The notes under the pieces were generated by a model, which saw only the letters and a list, made by a program, of their open reading frames with translations, did no database searches and had not been told where the DNA came from. The position numbers and the translations under genes are program-made. DNA of 64,000 nt from Acholeplasma equifetale ATCC 29724 (GTDB lineage: Bacteria > Bacillota_I > Bacilli_A > Acholeplasmatales > Acholeplasmataceae), in the NCBI RefSeq assembly GCF_000687735.1, contig NZ_JHXL01000007.1, positions 1-64,000 of the forward strand. The letters run 5' to 3'. Below, in pieces: positions 22,784 to 32,514 of this stretch; position 1 is the first letter of the stretch, and each line of letters begins with the position of its first letter.

Positions 22784-24583
22784 CTAATTTAAAGTTAATT
22801 CATTCATTATATTTGTCGTTTGTTCCATTAATTTATTGAGCGCTTCATCAGAAGGTATGGTTAAATCAGGATAGATAGGCATACCAACACGGCAAACAAT
22901 TTTTTCTCTTTGCCATATGAAGAATTTATATTCAATAAATGAAATATGAATTGGGACAATTGGAACACTTGATTGCACAGCTAATTGAAATGCTCCACGC
23001 TTAAATGTTCTTAAGTTTTTATCCTTAGTAATTAATTCACCTTCAGGATAAATGTGAATGAGTCGACCTCTTTTGGCCTTCTCACTCATATGTTTAAAAA
23101 ATATTTGTGTTTCAAGTAAATTATCTGGAATTGGAACTGCTCCTAAAAGATTTACAAAAATACCTGCAATAGGAAGATCAAAATTAGCTTTCATTGCAGT
23201 CATTACCGGTCGCCTTGGAAAAGCCGCAAATGAATTCATCACACTATCTAATGTGTGAACATGATTGGATACTAATACTGCTCCACCCTTAATACCCCTT
23301 ATATATTTTCTATCTACAAACTTAACGTTTAATATAAATTTGAAATATAAGAATAAAAGTGGTAAAGCAAATAAATAATATGTCATTGCTGAAATTGTTT
23401 TCTTAAATGGACCTGAATTTAATCTTTGATTAAATACTTTTCCTTTAACAGATTTTGATAAATTATAAGCTCTTTGATCCTGAATAGATAGTCTAAGCAT
23501 TTCTTCAAATAAATTAATTGAGTAATCTAATCGATACTTATTTGAAAAACTTTGATATTGAATTCTTAATTTTTCTTTTTCTAAAGGATTTTCAATGAAA
23601 AATTCAATTCTTTCTCTTAAACTATTTTCATCGTTTGGTTTAAATAAATTTTTTTCTGTTAATGCGAACTGTGGTGTTGCACTTTTCTTACTATTTGCAA
23701 TAACAGGAACTAATCCTGCAGCAATTGCTTCTAAACATGCAATTGCTTCGATTTCAATATATGCAGCATGTACATAAAGTGATGCTTCACTTAATGTTTT
23801 GATTAATTCATCTTGTTTTTTAAATCCAAATTCAACATCTAAATTATGTTCTTCTGCGTATTTTCTTAAACGCTTTTCATATGGACCTTGTCCAGGTAAA
23901 ACAATTTTAATTTGATCTTTATATTTTGAACTTGCAACAGCTTTAAGTAATACAATCTGTCGCTTCTCTTTAGCATATCTACCTGTTGAAACAATTGTAA
24001 ATTTATCTTTTCTTTCTTGGTTTTTAATATCAAAGAAAACATCTGATACACCATTTGAGATAACTTTTATAGTTGTTGGGTAGTGATTGTTTTTAAGTTC
24101 TTGTGCAATAAAATTACTTGGAGCATGTGTATAAGAGATTTTTTCATAAAATCTTCTAAAACGTCGATAAATCAATTTATTAATAAATCCAAAATGATTT
24201 AATCCTGCTCCAAATGTAATATTTTCGGGTTGAATATGAAATGAGGCGGTTGTAGGAATGTTTTTTTGACTTGCTATTTTTCTTACAACTCGACTTGTTT
24301 TCCAAGGTGTCACTAAATGAACAACATCTACACCAACTAACGCTTTTTCAATCATCTGTCGATCTGGTTTAGAAAAAGAAACATCTTGTTTAGCTGCAAC
24401 TTCTGACACAATCGGAATATAACGTACAGGTAATGGATAAAGCCCCTCAATATCGTTAGATCCGATTGAAAGAATACGAACTTCGTGTCCGCGTTTTCTT
24501 AATGCCTCTATATAGCGTTTAGTCGTAATTGTTGTTCCATTTGATAATTGATGGATGTTATCAATAACGAACAAAATTACCAT
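22784..24583 (-). CDS. Bifunctional glycolipid glycosyltransferase (GT4) - PlsC-type acyltransferase
   Basis: A 599-aa two-domain protein. Residues 1 to about 375 form a GT-B glycosyltransferase of the GT4 type (N-terminal [35 protein letters not shown], and the EX7E pair E277/E285), the family of diacylglycerol glucosyltransferases. After a linker and one membrane helix (about 402-418), residues 430-599 are a PlsC/LPLAT acyltransferase: the catalytic NHVHTLD (H441-X4-D446) and IYPEGEL (511-517). Acholeplasma laidlawii is known for mono- and diglucosyl-diacylglycerols and for acylated glucolipids, so one chain that both glucosylates and acylates is plausible, but the substrates are inferred. 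It starts at ATG 24583 and heads the run to glnS and pcrA. Confidence 0.85.
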   Translation of the reverse strand: MVILFVIDNIHQLSNGTTITTKRYIEALRKRGHEVRILSIGSNDIEGLYPLPVRYIPIVSEVAAKQDVSFSKPDRQMIEKALVGVDVVHLVTPWKTSRVVRKIASQKNIPTTASFHIQPENITFGAGLNHFGFINKLIYRRFRRFYEKISYTHAPSNFIAQELKNNHYPTTIKVISNGVSDVFFDIKNQERKDKFTIVSTGRYAKEKRQIVLLKAVASSKYKDQIKIVLPGQGPYEKRLRKYAEEHNLDVEFGFKKQDELIKTLSEASLYVHAAYIEIEAIACLEAIAAGLVPVIANSKKSATPQFALTEKNLFKPNDENSLRERIEFFIENPLEKEKLRIQYQSFSNKYRLDYSINLFEEMLRLSIQDQRAYNLSKSVKGKVFNQRLNSGPFKKTISAMTYYLFALPLLFLYFKFILNVKFVDRKYIRGIKGGAVLVSNHVHTLDSVMNSFAAFPRRPVMTAMKANFDLPIAGIFVNLLGAVPIPDNLLETQIFFKHMSEKAKRGRLIHIYPEGELITKDKNLRTFKRGAFQLAVQSSVPIVPIHISFIEYKFFIWQREKIVCRVGMPIYPDLTIPSDEALNKLMEQTTNIMNELTLN

Positions 24584-24609
24584 AGGCTGACATCTCTCCT
24601 TCTTTACGT

Positions 24610-24618
24610 ATTATATCA
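24610..24618 (-). promoter_or_regulatory. Extended -10 promoter for the glycosyltransferase/acyltransferase operon
   Basis: TGATATAAT on the minus strand (24618-24610), 26 bases before the ATG. AGGAGAG serves as the ribosome-binding site. Confidence 0.6.
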
Positions 24619-24645
24619 TATTACATGATATAACTCTCCTTAAAA

Positions 24646-24676
24646 CCAAAAAAATGTCTAGGTTTTTCCTAGACAT
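24646..24676 (-). terminator. Terminator after the 24687-26342 gene
   Basis: The stem ATGTCTAGG/CCTAGACAT with a 5-base loop is followed by TTTTTTT on the minus strand. It starts 10 bases past the stop. Confidence 0.85.
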
Positions 24677-24686
24677 CTTTTAAATT

Positions 24687-26342
24687 TTATAAATTCGGTA
24701 TTAAATCACTATAATCACCTAAAAGATTTTGTAAATCTTCAAACAATTGTTGTTGAACATTTGGAGATAAATCATTCATTGTATCAATTAAATCATTGAG
24801 TGTTGCTTGATTATTGATGAAATCTTGATAGGTTGATTCAAGATTACTATATTGAGGATTAGTAAATACATCTTCTAAAGCATTTTGAATTTCATTTTGT
24901 AAATCTTGTAATAAACTTGTTGTCTCTTGATCAGGCGTAATTTCAAAGACTAAATATTTATTTTCAACTTCTACAGATTCAACTGTGACATGTTGGGTTG
25001 TAAATTCTTCTAAGAAATCTTTTATGACAATTTCATTACTCTCAATATAATCAGTTTCACCCAGTAAGTTTAATACTGATTCAATTCGGTTAGCACCTAA
25101 TGATTTTGAATCCCCTACTAAAATATTTAAAACGGTGAACACTAAATCGTTATTCCTAATTGAAGGGGTAGTTTCTAATGTAAAGTGTGTTTTAAAAATA
25201 TTAGTTGGTTCTGCTTCATTATAAAAATTTAATATAATCGTTAAATATACTTTATCATCATTTAATTCTGCAAAAATTGGTTGAGCTTTTAATTTATAAG
25301 TTACATCACCTATTTTAAGTTCTTGTTCAATAATCATCGAATCACGAAGATAATAATCGATTAATTCGTTTAAAGATAATTCATGCATCATGAAGTTTAA
25401 TTTACTTCCCGGTACTAAAGCACTTAGCAAAACACTAGATAATTGCCCAGTAAACAAATTTTTTAAATCTTGATCGTTTTGAATAGAATTTAAAATTGTA
25501 TATTGATTTTTTGTTGATTTTAATTCATTTAATTTGAAACTAATTCCACCTTGATTGCTCCCTAATTCAAAGTCAATTAATTGTGCTTCATCAATAAATC
25601 CGAATAAAGTTTCAAGTAAAACTTTATTTTGGTTATCTTCACCTAAAAGTTTAATAATATCTTCTGAATATATCCAAATTGTTTTTGTATTTAAATCGTA
25701 ATTACCAAAGCCCGATACTAAATTTTTAATTGTTGTATTTAAATCTTCTTTAAATACTAATCCATATACCCAATTTGATAAATCATACATCCATAAAACA
25801 GGTAAATTACCTAAACTCATATTTTTAATTTCTAATGAATATTTGGATTGTGTCAAATCATTATACATGACTTGTTCGGTTTTTAATTTTAATTCTAAAA
25901 ATATCGTAGTCTTATAATATATACCTGAAAAACCCGCTTCAACTCCTGCTTCGACAGTTAATCCATCATTGATAAAATAAACAGTAACACCCTTAAATCC
26001 ACCATAGTCGCCTAGTTTATATGCATATTTTTTATCAGTTTCAGAAACATTTGGATCACTTGAACCAAACAAAGGATTTGATGTTGCATATAAATCTTTT
26101 AATGCTGAATTAACTTCTGCATTAGTTAATGTAAAATCAATAGAATTTGTTTCACCGCTTAAAAACTTATCTAATCGGTCATTTAAAATATCGTTGAAAG
26201 AAAGTTCATCATATGATTCAAAATCATCATAGGGTGGTTGATAATCTTTATACATGAAAATAAGACCAATAATTGGTAGTATTGTCATAATTAATACTAA
26301 AATACCAATAATTCTAAAAATCCATTTAAACAATTTAAACAT
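24687..26342 (-). CDS. Membrane-anchored extracytoplasmic protein of unknown function
   Basis: A 551-aa protein with one N-terminal hydrophobic segment (about 9-30, IIGILVLIMTILPIIGLIFM) and a large outside part of about 520 residues. Blocks such as SIDFTLTNAEVNSALKDL near 62-79 and YFINDGLTVEAGVEAGF near 121-137 suggest long beta strands, perhaps a lipid-binding or BPI/SRPBCC-like fold, but I recognise no family. The C-terminus (about 470-551) is helical and rich in Gln and Asn (LLQDLQNEIQNALEDVF). No Cys follows the hydrophobic segment, so it is not a lipoprotein. Its ATG follows directly on the T run of a hairpin downstream of tsaD. Confidence 0.7.
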   Translation of the reverse strand: MFKLFKWIFRIIGILVLIMTILPIIGLIFMYKDYQPPYDDFESYDELSFNDILNDRLDKFLSGETNSIDFTLTNAEVNSALKDLYATSNPLFGSSDPNVSETDKKYAYKLGDYGGFKGVTVYFINDGLTVEAGVEAGFSGIYYKTTIFLELKLKTEQVMYNDLTQSKYSLEIKNMSLGNLPVLWMYDLSNWVYGLVFKEDLNTTIKNLVSGFGNYDLNTKTIWIYSEDIIKLLGEDNQNKVLLETLFGFIDEAQLIDFELGSNQGGISFKLNELKSTKNQYTILNSIQNDQDLKNLFTGQLSSVLLSALVPGSKLNFMMHELSLNELIDYYLRDSMIIEQELKIGDVTYKLKAQPIFAELNDDKVYLTIILNFYNEAEPTNIFKTHFTLETTPSIRNNDLVFTVLNILVGDSKSLGANRIESVLNLLGETDYIESNEIVIKDFLEEFTTQHVTVESVEVENKYLVFEITPDQETTSLLQDLQNEIQNALEDVFTNPQYSNLESTYQDFINNQATLNDLIDTMNDLSPNVQQQLFEDLQNLLGDYSDLIPNL

Positions 26343-26389
26343 AAAAAAACCCCCTCTTCCACCTACATTATATAGGTATTTTGAGGGGA
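26343..26389 (-). terminator. Hairpin after tsaD whose 3' arm carries the next gene's ribosome-binding site
   Basis: The outer stem CCCTC/GAGGG and inner stem ACCTA/TAGGT are followed by T7, then directly by the ATG of the 24687-26342 gene. The purine arm GAGGGGG is the only Shine-Dalgarno candidate for that ATG. A TATAAT (26372-26367) lies in the inner loop. Confidence 0.65.
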
Positions 26390-26398
26390 TATCTATTA

Positions 26399-27406
26399 TT
26401 AACGCTTAAAATGATCAAAATCAAGTGAAGATTTACCAACAATATAATAATCTTTTGTTGCTGGTTTTACTAAATTTTGATAATATGCTGCAATTCCAAT
26501 CATAGCAGCTTGGTCTGTACAATAGCGAATATGAGGTATTAAGATTTCAATATCCTTAATTTTTTCATACATTTTTTCTCTTAATCCTTTATTTGCTGCA
26601 ACACCACCTGCAACTATTAATTGCTTAACACCTAATGTTTCAATTGCATTTTTAGTTTTTTGAACTAAAACTTCTGTAACAACTTCTTGGAAACTTGCAC
26701 AAACATCTTCAACATTAAATGATTCATTTCTTTGACGCATATTATGTACTAAATTAAGTACTGCGCTTTTTAATCCAGAAAATGAAAAATTATATGGATC
26801 ATTTTTTAATAAAGGTATTGGGAGTTGATAAATTGGTTTCCCTTGATGTGCTAATTTATCCACAACAGGTCCACCTGGATAAGATAGTCCTAAGATACGT
26901 GCTACTTTATCATAAGCTTCTCCAACAGCATCATCTAAAGTTGTTCCTAGTATTTCAATATTCATATTGTCTTTTAAGTAAAGTAATTCTGTATGTCCAC
27001 CACTAACTAATAATGCTAATGCAGGATATTTAATATCTCCCTCGATTTGAGCTGCATAGATATGTCCTGTTAAGTGGTTTACACCCATTAATGGTAAGTT
27101 ATTTGCATATGCGAATGTTGTAGCTGCATTAATACCAACTAATAATGATCCAATTAATCCCGGTCCTTGAGTCACAGCGACTAAATCAATATCGCTTACT
27201 TTTATATTCGCATTATGTATAGCTTCTTCAAACATGTAAAGCATAGACTGAATATGTGCTCTTGAAGCTATTTCTGGAACAACTCCACCATATTTTTTGT
27301 GTATATCTATTTGTGAGTAAACTGCATTTGATAGCACTTCTTTACCATCTTTTGTTACTGCAACACTTGTTTCATCACATGATGTTTCAACTGATAAAAT
27401 TATCAT
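26399..27406 (-). CDS. tsaD: tRNA t6A threonylcarbamoyltransferase TsaD
   Basis: Transfers threonylcarbamoyl from TC-AMP to A37 of ANN-decoding tRNAs. I start it at ATG 27406 (335 aa) because GGAGGT precedes that codon and the known family begins [14 protein letters not shown]; an upstream in-frame ATG at 27451 would add 15 unrelated residues inside rimI. The metal-binding pair H111/H115 (NHLTGHIYA) and the ASKHA nucleotide-binding folds ([33 protein letters not shown]) are visible. It is the last gene of the tsaE-tsaB-rimI-tsaD block, with a 1-base gap after rimI. Confidence 0.96.
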   Translation of the reverse strand: MIILSVETSCDETSVAVTKDGKEVLSNAVYSQIDIHKKYGGVVPEIASRAHIQSMLYMFEEAIHNANIKVSDIDLVAVTQGPGLIGSLLVGINAATTFAYANNLPLMGVNHLTGHIYAAQIEGDIKYPALALLVSGGHTELLYLKDNMNIEILGTTLDDAVGEAYDKVARILGLSYPGGPVVDKLAHQGKPIYQLPIPLLKNDPYNFSFSGLKSAVLNLVHNMRQRNESFNVEDVCASFQEVVTEVLVQKTKNAIETLGVKQLIVAGGVAANKGLREKMYEKIKDIEILIPHIRYCTDQAAMIGIAAYYQNLVKPATKDYYIVGKSSLDFDHFKR

Positions 27407-27407
27407 C

Positions 27408-27836
27408 TTACTTAACCTCCAGTAAGTAGATGTGTGCATCATCATCGCCATAATAATTTTTTAGTTCGTGAATTTTCTTTCCACCAAACTTTTGATAAAA
27501 ATGAATTGCTGTATGATTTTTACTGCGCACTTCTAAAATTAATGTTTTGACTTTTTCTTTTTTTAAATCTTCTAAGACAAAAGAAAATATTTTTTGTCCG
27601 ATACCTTGATTTTGGTATAACTTTTTTACACCAAAATTTAATAATTCTGCTTTTTCATCAACAATTCTTAAGCTGATATAACCAACGAATTCATTATCTT
27701 TTTCGTATAAATAAATATGTGAAAATGGATTATCCATTTCAAGTTCAAAAAAAGATTCTCCTAAGGTATGTCCCAAGGCGTCTAATTCGATTTCAATAAT
27801 CTTTTTTATATATTCTTTACTCGCTTTTATGATCAA
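27408..27836 (-). CDS. rimI: Ribosomal-protein S18-alanine N-acetyltransferase-like GNAT
   Basis: A 142-aa GNAT acetyltransferase. The acetyl-CoA pyrophosphate loop [11 protein letters not shown] lies near 83-93, and the core strand [20 protein letters not shown] near 108-127 is typical of RimI. It acetylates protein N-termini, classically S18, and is regularly found between tsaB and tsaD in Firmicutes. It overlaps the tsaB end by 20 bases and ends 1 base before tsaD, so the block is tightly coupled. The acceptor protein in this organism is not shown by sequence. Confidence 0.88.
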   Translation of the reverse strand: MIIKASKEYIKKIIEIELDALGHTLGESFFELEMDNPFSHIYLYEKDNEFVGYISLRIVDEKAELLNFGVKKLYQNQGIGQKIFSFVLEDLKKEKVKTLILEVRSKNHTAIHFYQKFGGKKIHELKNYYGDDDAHIYLLEVK

Positions 27837-28404
27837 GTTTAACCTCAGCCTCTGTTTTTCTTAAATAATTGGGAACTAATCCCATGTAATTTTCTACATG
27901 AATTTTATTTTTAAAAACACGTTCTATATTAAGTTTAAAACTGTCGGGATTAACATAAACCATCATTAGTTTTTCTTCTTCCGTTAAGTTATCTAAATTA
28001 CGGACTTTTTCTTCATCAATTAGAATACCTTTTTCATAGAATCCAGAAAAACCATCATTATTTCTTGCATCATGCCATGCAAGAATTTTTTCATCATATC
28101 CAGATGTTAATAACATTAAGCTACTAACTGTATAAAGTGGTATTTTTTTAGCATAACATAACATCTTCGCTGTCATTAATCCAACTCTTAATCCAGTATA
28201 TGATCCTGGTCCGATACCAACAATAACACCGCTTAATGCTTCAAGTTCAACTTGATTTTTCTTAAGTGTTTCTTCAATCATTGGAACTATATATGCTTGA
28301 TGATCTGATTTTCCAACTCTTGAATTGATTTCAATTATATTTTTTTCATCATGTAATACAATCAACAAAAGGTTTGTTGATGTATCAATTGTTAAAAATT
28401 TCAT
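27817..28404 (-). CDS. tsaB: tRNA t6A biosynthesis protein TsaB
   Basis: The non-catalytic partner that dimerises with TsaD in t6A synthesis. I choose ATG 28404 (195 aa): it overlaps the tsaE stop as ATGA and yields the family start [15 protein letters not shown] at 28419 would add five residues. The N-terminal actin-like fold (IDTSTNLLLIVLHD) and the conserved GIGPGSYTGLRVGLMTAK near 68-85 are clear. The C-terminal half is shorter and less conserved, as usual in TsaB. Confidence 0.94.
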   Translation of the reverse strand: MKFLTIDTSTNLLLIVLHDEKNIIEINSRVGKSDHQAYIVPMIEETLKKNQVELEALSGVIVGIGPGSYTGLRVGLMTAKMLCYAKKIPLYTVSSLMLLTSGYDEKILAWHDARNNDGFSGFYEKGILIDEEKVRNLDNLTEEEKLMMVYVNPDSFKLNIERVFKNKIHVENYMGLVPNYLRKTEAEVKLDHKSE

Positions 28405-28847
28405 AGTTTTTCTTCCCAACTTTGATCAGTATTATGAGAACTAATTTTAATTTCTCTTTTATTTTCATCTAAATAAGTTAATTCAACTAAAATATATTGA
28501 TTTGGAATTAATGCTTCAACTTGATTTGGCCATTCAATGACCGTTACAGCATTTGAATCATTAATGTATTCTTCTAAATCAAAGTCTTGGCCAATATCAT
28601 TTAATCGATATAAATCCAAGTGGTGAAGTGTTTTATAACCTTCATATGTTTTTAAAATTGTAAATGTTGGTGAATTAATCACTTTCGTAATACCTAATGC
28701 TTTACCTATACCTTTTGTAAATGTTGTTTTCCCACTTGATAAATCACCTTTTAGTAAAATAACATTTTGGTCTTCTTTTAAAGCTTTAATTAATTTTTCA
28801 CCAAGAAGAATAGTTTCTTCTTTATTACTTGTTATAAATGTTTTCAT
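28401..28847 (-). CDS. tsaE: tRNA t6A biosynthesis ATPase TsaE
   Basis: A 148-aa P-loop ATPase that resets the TsaB-TsaD complex. Walker [10 protein letters not shown] is at 34-42, the [11 protein letters not shown] switch segment near 58-68, HLDLYRL near 76-82 and the VIEWP motif near 103-107, all diagnostic. It overlaps pgi upstream and tsaB downstream by 4 bases each (ATGA), so the whole block is translationally coupled. It ends in TGA, confirming that TGA is a stop here. Confidence 0.95.
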   Translation of the reverse strand: MKTFITSNKEETILLGEKLIKALKEDQNVILLKGDLSSGKTTFTKGIGKALGITKVINSPTFTILKTYEGYKTLHHLDLYRLNDIGQDFDLEEYINDSNAVTVIEWPNQVEALIPNQYILVELTYLDENKREIKISSHNTDQSWEEKL

Positions 28848-30118
28848 TTTTTCCCCAACAACTTAAACATATTTTTCTTATAAGCTTCAACACCAGGTTG
28901 ATCAAACGGATTCACATCTAATAAATACGCTGACATTGCGCATGCGATTTCAAAAAAGTATACTAAATAACCAAAATGATATGCATCAAGTTTGTCAATT
29001 GTAATTAAAATATTTGGAACACCACCATCAACATGGGCCATCTTTGTTCCAATTAATGCTTGTTCATTCACATAAGATACTTCTTTATTGTATAAATAAT
29101 TTAATTTATCCAAATCTTTTTCATCATAAGGAATTAATAATTTATCATTTTTCTTAACTTGGATAACTGTTTCAAAAATAATTCTTAAACCATCTTGAAT
29201 TTGCTGACCAAGAGAATGAAGATCAGTTGTAAATGATGCACTTGATACTAATAAACCTTTATGTTCTTTTCCTTCAGATTCACCATACAATTGTTTCCAC
29301 CATTCTGCAAAGAATGCTAAACGTGGTTCATAGTTAACAAGATATTCAACTTGTTTACCTTCTTTATAAAGTAGATAGCGTGTAACAGCATAAAGATATG
29401 CTTTATTTTTCTTTAAATCTGGTGTTTGAGCATCTAAGTATGCATCTTTAGCGCCTTCTAACATACCTTTAACATCAACACCTTTAAACACAAATGGTAA
29501 TAAACCAACTGCTGTTAACACAGAAAAACGTCCTCCGACATCATCAGGAATAACAAACTTTTCATAGCCTTCATTTAAAGCTAATTGATATAAAGCCCCA
29601 CGTGCTTTGTCTGTTGTTGCAAAAATACGTTTTCTTGCTTCTTCTAAACCGTATTTATTTTCAATATGTTGTTTTAATAGGCGGAATGCTATAGCAGGTT
29701 CTGTTGTTGTACCTGATTTTGAAATAACATTAATTGCATAATTCTTTTTATTTAAATATTTCAGTAAATTTTTTAAATAATTACTTGATAAATTTTGTCC
29801 GGCAAAAATAATTTCTGGTTTAGATTTTTTAAATGGTGTTTGTAAAAACTCTAATCCGGCTTTAGCACCTAGATATGAACCACCAATACCTACTACAACT
29901 AAACAATCTAAATCTTTAAATTGTTCTTTTAATTTATAGATACGATCTAGTTCTTCTTTGTCATAAGAAACTGGTAAATCAAGCCATCCTAAGAAATCAT
30001 TTCCTTTACCTGACTTATTTTTTATCATTTCATGAATTTCATTTACTTTTGATTGTAAATGAGTAACTTTTTCATTTAAAAAAATGTTAGCATCTTTAGT
30101 TGAAATCTTTAGTGCCAT
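28844..30118 (-). CDS. pgi: Glucose-6-phosphate isomerase
   Basis: Interconverts glucose 6-phosphate and fructose 6-phosphate in glycolysis. At 424 aa it belongs to the shorter Firmicute form (Bacillus-like, about 450 aa). Visible signatures: [19 protein letters not shown] near 74-92, the sugar-phosphate loop [17 protein letters not shown] near 129-145, [17 protein letters not shown] near 182-198, and a C-terminal [11 protein letters not shown]. Pairing with an S1-domain gene just upstream (23-base overlap) recalls the pgi-yugI neighbourhood of Bacillus. Confidence 0.95.
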   Translation of the reverse strand: MALKISTKDANIFLNEKVTHLQSKVNEIHEMIKNKSGKGNDFLGWLDLPVSYDKEELDRIYKLKEQFKDLDCLVVVGIGGSYLGAKAGLEFLQTPFKKSKPEIIFAGQNLSSNYLKNLLKYLNKKNYAINVISKSGTTTEPAIAFRLLKQHIENKYGLEEARKRIFATTDKARGALYQLALNEGYEKFVIPDDVGGRFSVLTAVGLLPFVFKGVDVKGMLEGAKDAYLDAQTPDLKKNKAYLYAVTRYLLYKEGKQVEYLVNYEPRLAFFAEWWKQLYGESEGKEHKGLLVSSASFTTDLHSLGQQIQDGLRIIFETVIQVKKNDKLLIPYDEKDLDKLNYLYNKEVSYVNEQALIGTKMAHVDGGVPNILITIDKLDAYHFGYLVYFFEIACAMSAYLLDVNPFDQPGVEAYKKNMFKLLGKK

Positions 30119-30452
30119 GTTCCATTTCCTCTTTCTTTTCTGATATCCAATCTTTTAATTTGTTTTCCAAACTTCTAAATCCTATTTTAATATCTAATCT
30201 TTTAAATACTTTTGGGTGAATTAAATGTGCCTTTTTATAACTTAGTTTAAGTTTTTTCTCATTTTCATCTATTTCTAACACTGAAACATAGATTAAATCA
30301 CCCAGAGTAAACAACTTATCCACTGCAGCAACATACTTATCAGATATTTCTGATATGTGAATTAATCCTTGATAATCATTTTCACAAGTCACAAATACAC
30401 CATACGGTTGTACACCGGTGACTTTACACTGAATACGATCATTAACTTCCAT
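30096..30452 (-). CDS. Small S1-domain RNA-binding protein (YugI/CvfD-like)
   Basis: A 118-aa protein when started at ATG 30452, which has GAGGGTGA ahead of it; an upstream in-frame start at 30503 would add 17 residues without a good site. Residues 3-74 are one S1 domain ([48 protein letters not shown]). The remaining 40 residues are basic and acidic helices. Such general-stress S1 proteins bind ribosomes or mRNA. It is the first gene of the run to tsaD. Confidence 0.85.
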   Translation of the reverse strand: MEVNDRIQCKVTGVQPYGVFVTCENDYQGLIHISEISDKYVAAVDKLFTLGDLIYVSVLEIDENEKKLKLSYKKAHLIHPKVFKRLDIKIGFRSLENKLKDWISEKKEEMEHGTKDFN

Positions 30453-30479
30453 ATTTTTCACCCTCATTTTGTTCAATTT

Positions 30480-30488
30480 ATTATAACA
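30480..30488 (-). promoter_or_regulatory. Extended -10 promoter for the S1/pgi/tsa operon
   Basis: TGTTATAAT on the minus strand (30488-30480), 27 bases before the chosen start at 30452. This also supports that start, because an ATG at 30503 would lie upstream of the promoter. Confidence 0.6.
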
Positions 30489-30539
30489 CTTATCACATTT
30501 CATATAAAGGTATACATTTTATAAAAACCTTTCCAGCAA

Positions 30540-30572
30540 TAAAAAAACCTAAATTTTCACATGAAATTTAGG
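30540..30572 (-). terminator. Terminator of the cdaA-led operon
   Basis: The stem CCTAAATTT/AAATTTAGG is followed by T7 on the minus strand. It begins 14 bases past the stop of the 30587-31192 gene. Confidence 0.85.
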
Positions 30573-30586
30573 CTATTTATTTAAAA

Positions 30587-31192
30587 TTATTCTTTTAAGT
30601 CTTGTTCGCGGTAATCTAATATCAATTGATAAAATCCAATAATAATAAATAGTGGAACACAAAATACAAATAAATATGTTAAATGATATTCTAATAAAAA
30701 GTTTGATTGATATGAACCGATAATTGGTATTAATAACGGTGATATCAATAATCCACTTAAATTATAAATAACTAATACAAGTTCAAAAATAAATTGCTTT
30801 TTAGATATATTTGATTGAATTTTTGTTGCTCGTTTTGTAATCCATGTAATTGCATAATTTAATCCAAACGCTTCAATCGCTGCAAATAGTAAATATAAAA
30901 TATTGATATTACCAAATGGTGCTATAAAAGGTAGTAAAGTCCACAAACTTATGTAAAAAAGCATACTATAAAGTGTAATTGACAAGTAATTAACTAAAAA
31001 CAATTTATTTAAAATTATTGGTTTGATAGGTTCTTTTTTCAATTTCACTTTGTATAAGATAAGTAACAGAAAAAATAAAATAAGTAATCCAAAATAAGTA
31101 GCCCAATGATAAAAATCAAATGGAAATAAAATAAAGATAATTGCACTTATAAAAATTGCTATTAAATTGCTTAAGTAAAACAATAATTTCAT
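30587..31192 (-). CDS. Six-helix integral membrane protein, function unknown
   Basis: A 201-aa protein that is almost entirely membrane-embedded. Six hydrophobic segments lie near 4-25, 32-50, 66-92, 97-118, 130-157 and 166-192. There is no charged catalytic motif or transporter signature that I can name. It is the last gene of the cdaA-led operon, 27 bases after the DegV gene, and is followed by a strong terminator. Its start ATG at 31192 has only a poor ribosome-binding site. Confidence 0.65.
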   Translation of the reverse strand: MKLLFYLSNLIAIFISAIIFILFPFDFYHWATYFGLLILFFLLLILYKVKLKKEPIKPIILNKLFLVNYLSITLYSMLFYISLWTLLPFIAPFGNINILYLLFAAIEAFGLNYAITWITKRATKIQSNISKKQFIFELVLVIYNLSGLLISPLLIPIIGSYQSNFLLEYHLTYLFVFCVPLFIIIGFYQLILDYREQDLKE

Positions 31193-31219
31193 AAATATAC
31201 CTACCGTTTATTTAAATTT

Positions 31220-32053
31220 TTACGTTAATACACCTATAAATATACCCATACCATTAATACCCAATTTTTTCGCAACGACAAATGGTAATTCACCATAAAT
31301 TTGGATATTTAAATTTGGATATTTTTGATAAATAAAATGATGTAAAAGTTTAGCTTCTTCAACTGATGTGCAATATGCAATCTTAATATATGGTTCATAA
31401 CCTTCTTTTATTTTAAGTTCAATTTGATTTAATATAAAATTTAAAATATGATCTTTTTTCATTGCCTTAAATTTAAACTTATATTCATCATTAAAGGATA
31501 TAACATATTGATAAGGTATTAATTTTAATAACATATTCATTAATTTATTTTGATTACTTTTGACAATGATATTTTTTGATTGTATTAAAAACAAACTTTC
31601 AGTTATAGATTCTTCAACCTTTTTAATGAGTTGTTGAATTGATAAATCTTGAGACTGATAATAATGTAACAATTCAACAATAAAATCAATTCCAGGACCA
31701 AATGTATGTGTTGGTATAACAATAAAATTTGAATCATTAATAATTGTTTGAGCTAATCTTGCGAACTGTTCCATTTTCGCATTTCCAATACTTGATGCTA
31801 AATAAATAACATATTCATATCCTAATGCTTTTTGCTTCTTAAAGGCTTTTATAAATTGGTCTGAATTTGGCTTCATTAAGTCAAAAGATTCATTTTTAAA
31901 CATATCAAAAAGGTCAAGATTAGATTCATCTAAACGATGAATTTCTCTTGAACCTCCTAAAAAAGATAAAGATACGATACTCGCATCTTTAAAAATATAC
32001 TTTTTATAATTACCTTGATTTAAACTGTCTGTTATTAAACCGAATTTTCTCAT
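31220..32053 (-). CDS. DegV family fatty-acid-binding protein
   Basis: A 277-aa DegV-fold protein. The N-terminal FGLITDSLNQGNYK matches the family start, and the segment YVIYLASSIGNAKMEQFARLA near 79-99 corresponds to the lipid-head-binding loop region. DegV (FakB-type) proteins hold a fatty acid for FakA kinase so that exogenous fatty acids enter phospholipid synthesis; no fakA is in the window. Its ATG at 32053 overlaps the yuiD stop as ATGA. The C-terminal half is more diverged than usual. Confidence 0.75.
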   Translation of the reverse strand: MRKFGLITDSLNQGNYKKYIFKDASIVSLSFLGGSREIHRLDESNLDLFDMFKNESFDLMKPNSDQFIKAFKKQKALGYEYVIYLASSIGNAKMEQFARLAQTIINDSNFIVIPTHTFGPGIDFIVELLHYYQSQDLSIQQLIKKVEESITESLFLIQSKNIIVKSNQNKLMNMLLKLIPYQYVISFNDEYKFKFKAMKKDHILNFILNQIELKIKEGYEPYIKIAYCTSVEEAKLLHHFIYQKYPNLNIQIYGELPFVVAKKLGINGMGIFIGVLT

Positions 32054-32514
32054 AGTGTGACAATCAAATATCCAATTAAAGCAATAACTACACCTAAAAT
32101 AATGCCTGCTAGTACTTCTTTTGGTTTGTGACCCAATGCTTCTTTAAGCTTCTTTTCTTCTACATCAATATTTTCAATTAAATTTAATCTTAATTTGATT
32201 TGATTTAATTCGCGAGCGTGTTTACTTGCTTCATATCGAATACCCATTGAATCGTGTAACACAACTAATGCTAAAACAAGTGCAATCGCAAACGGATAAC
32301 CAACTGTTTGATTATCATGATATTCAAATAATCCAATTGAAGTGACAAGTGAAGTAACTAATGCACTATGACTAGATGGCATACCACCAGTAGAAATAAG
32401 CACTGATTGATCAAATTTTTTGTAGATGAGTGCATGAATCATGAATTTTAATACTTGTGCAATAAGCATTGCAGAAAGTGTAATTATAATAACTGCATGA
32501 GCTGATTGAATCAT
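32050..32514 (-). CDS. YuiD-like divergent PAP2 family membrane protein
   Basis: A 154-aa protein of the divergent PAP2 group (Bacillus YuiD). The conserved stretch STGGMPSSHSALVTSLVTSIG near 41-61 contains the PSSH phosphatase-like motif, followed by VLHDSMGIRYEA (near 87-98). Four hydrophobic segments are visible. The family may act on lipid phosphates, but the activity is unproven. It is tucked between the NifU-like gene (start abuts its stop) and degV (4-base overlap). yuiD, yutD and a NifU gene are also near each other in Bacillus. Confidence 0.85.
   Translation of the reverse strand: MIQSAHAVIIITLSAMLIAQVLKFMIHALIYKKFDQSVLISTGGMPSSHSALVTSLVTSIGLFEYHDNQTVGYPFAIALVLALVVLHDSMGIRYEASKHARELNQIKLRLNLIENIDVEEKKLKEALGHKPKEVLAGIILGVVIALIGYLIVTL

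Noticed and set aside
27407-27451. Longer tsaD N-terminus ([15 protein letters not shown])
   Set aside because: It lies inside rimI, does not resemble the family, and a GGAGGT directly precedes the internal ATG at 27406.
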